From NCBI GenBank assembly GCA_003021325.1, contig PXQM01000116.1, positions 1-12,871 of the forward strand: a stretch of DNA of 12,871 nt, given 5' to 3'. Positions 12,411 to 12,871 of this stretch are shown here, one piece after another. The DNA comes from Halobacteriales archaeon QH_10_70_21 (GTDB lineage Archaea > Halobacteriota > Halobacteria > Halobacteriales > Haloarculaceae). The position numbers and the translations under genes were made by a program. The first letter of the stretch is position 1, and each line of letters opens with the position of its first letter. The notes beneath the pieces were generated by a model that was given only the letters and a program-made list of their open reading frames with translations, was not told the DNA's origin and ran no database searches.

Positions 12411-12797
12411 CAGGTAAACGTCAGCGGGGAGTTCATTGGAATCCTTTCGGTTGAGTTCGTCGAACCACTGATAAGGGGCGACCGTTTCGAACTGGAGATC
12501 ACTAGCCGGTTCGGTACCTGGGACGTCACTGACGGGGAGTACCTGTTCACTGACTGCAATCGTTTTACCCGCGGTGTCGGTGAGTTAGAATTCACCGCTG
12601 AGGTCATGACCGAACCGGAGACGGTTGCTGGCTACCGCGCGGAGAGTAAGGCAGAGATGGTTCACCATCGCGACCCGATGAAGCTCGACTTCGATATCGA
12701 AGAGATTGAAGTCGGACGCGACGGCAGCAGCCTCGAGTACTGGATTCAGGATGAGGAGGTCTTCAAGAGCGTCTACGTTCTTGAACTCCAGTGGTAG
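12411..12797 (+). pseudogene. 5'-truncated open frame of lower GC content, protein not recognised
   Basis: A frame offset from the lipoprotein is open from before 12411 to TAG at 12795-12797, followed by a second TAG. The first 65 codons hold no ATG, GTG or TTG; the only ATG candidate, 12606, would leave 63 residues. The translation reads like real protein: 'VNVSGEFIGILSVEFVEPLI', then 'FELEITSRFGTWDVTDGEYL', and a C-terminus 'EVFKSVYVLELQW', with alternating hydrophobic residues suggesting beta strands. Hand counts give 32 of 60 (12421-12480) and 31 of 60 (12541-12600) G or C, against 47 of 60 in 12121-12180. It is best read as the 3' part of a gene from elsewhere, cut off and joined behind the truncated thioesterase. 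A functional short protein from 12606 is possible but less likely. Confidence 0.5.
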
Positions 12798-12871
12798 TAG
12801 ATATTTGCCGAGGGGAGCCCGGAATCAACGCCCCCGTGCAGCCGACTACGTCGAGTGGCTAATCGCGCCAC

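Noticed and set aside
1..12871. CRISPR array, complete insertion sequence or transposase.
   Set aside because: No regularly spaced repeats and no transposase motifs were seen; the only tandem repeats are short (gccgtt at 5274 and GACC at 6601).
12798..12871. Possible beginning of another gene at the right edge.
   Set aside because: Frames here are short and lack a start with supporting signals; too little sequence remains to judge.

Overview
The window is about 12.9 kb of very GC-rich DNA from a haloarchaeon (class Halobacteria; the genus cannot be decided from the sequence). Supporting this: strongly acidic proteins, Tat-type lipoprotein signals (twin arginine followed by a lipobox Cys), AT-rich TATA-like boxes about 27 bases before start codons (leaderless transcripts), a tRNA gene with a bulge-helix-bulge intron and no encoded CCA, and archaeal families such as UPF0200, UPF0201 and a Trm14-like methyltransferase.

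Layout. 1-262: 3' end of an alpha/beta hydrolase gene. 437-5402, minus strand: a complete five-gene branched-chain amino-acid-type (HAAT) ABC importer operon, read in the order substrate-binding lipoprotein, livH, livM, livG, livF, with overlapping or nearly abutting genes and a TATA box plus a 12-base palindrome before the first gene. 5562-8517, plus strand: a nucleoside-recognition (Gate) membrane protein, a zinc-ribbon membrane protein and a THUMP-domain tRNA methyltransferase. 8518-8959: a strong promoter with a tandem ACA-N4-TGT element, a possible 20-residue leader peptide and a 68-residue protein I do not recognise. 8960-10024: a membrane protein joining a four-His b-type cytochrome to a molybdopterin (sulfite-oxidase-fold) domain. 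10046-10992, minus strand: an archaeal pair, a UPF0200 P-loop kinase-like protein and a UPF0201 RNA-binding protein, overlapping by ATGA.

11219-11322 is tRNA-Arg(UCU) with a 29-nt intron whose splice sites form a textbook bulge-helix-bulge. The sequence changes character after it: a GC-rich stretch full of possible stems, then a 28% GC island with an 11-base perfect inverted repeat, a doubtful 42-residue ORF, a lipoprotein that is only the N-terminal domain of an acyl-CoA thioesterase/BAAT protein, and from base 12409 a stretch of about 52% GC holding an open frame with no start codon. This looks like the edge of an accessory or integrated segment next to a tRNA gene. I see nothing I can assign in 263-436, 11027-11186, 11720-11889 or 12798-12871.

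The most interesting items are the cytochrome b-molybdopterin fusion, whose last membrane helix is preceded by an internal twin-arginine motif; the operator-like element and small proteins at 8556-8905; and the tRNA-Arg flank with its inverted repeat and composition breakpoint. No CRISPR array, complete transposase or rRNA was seen.
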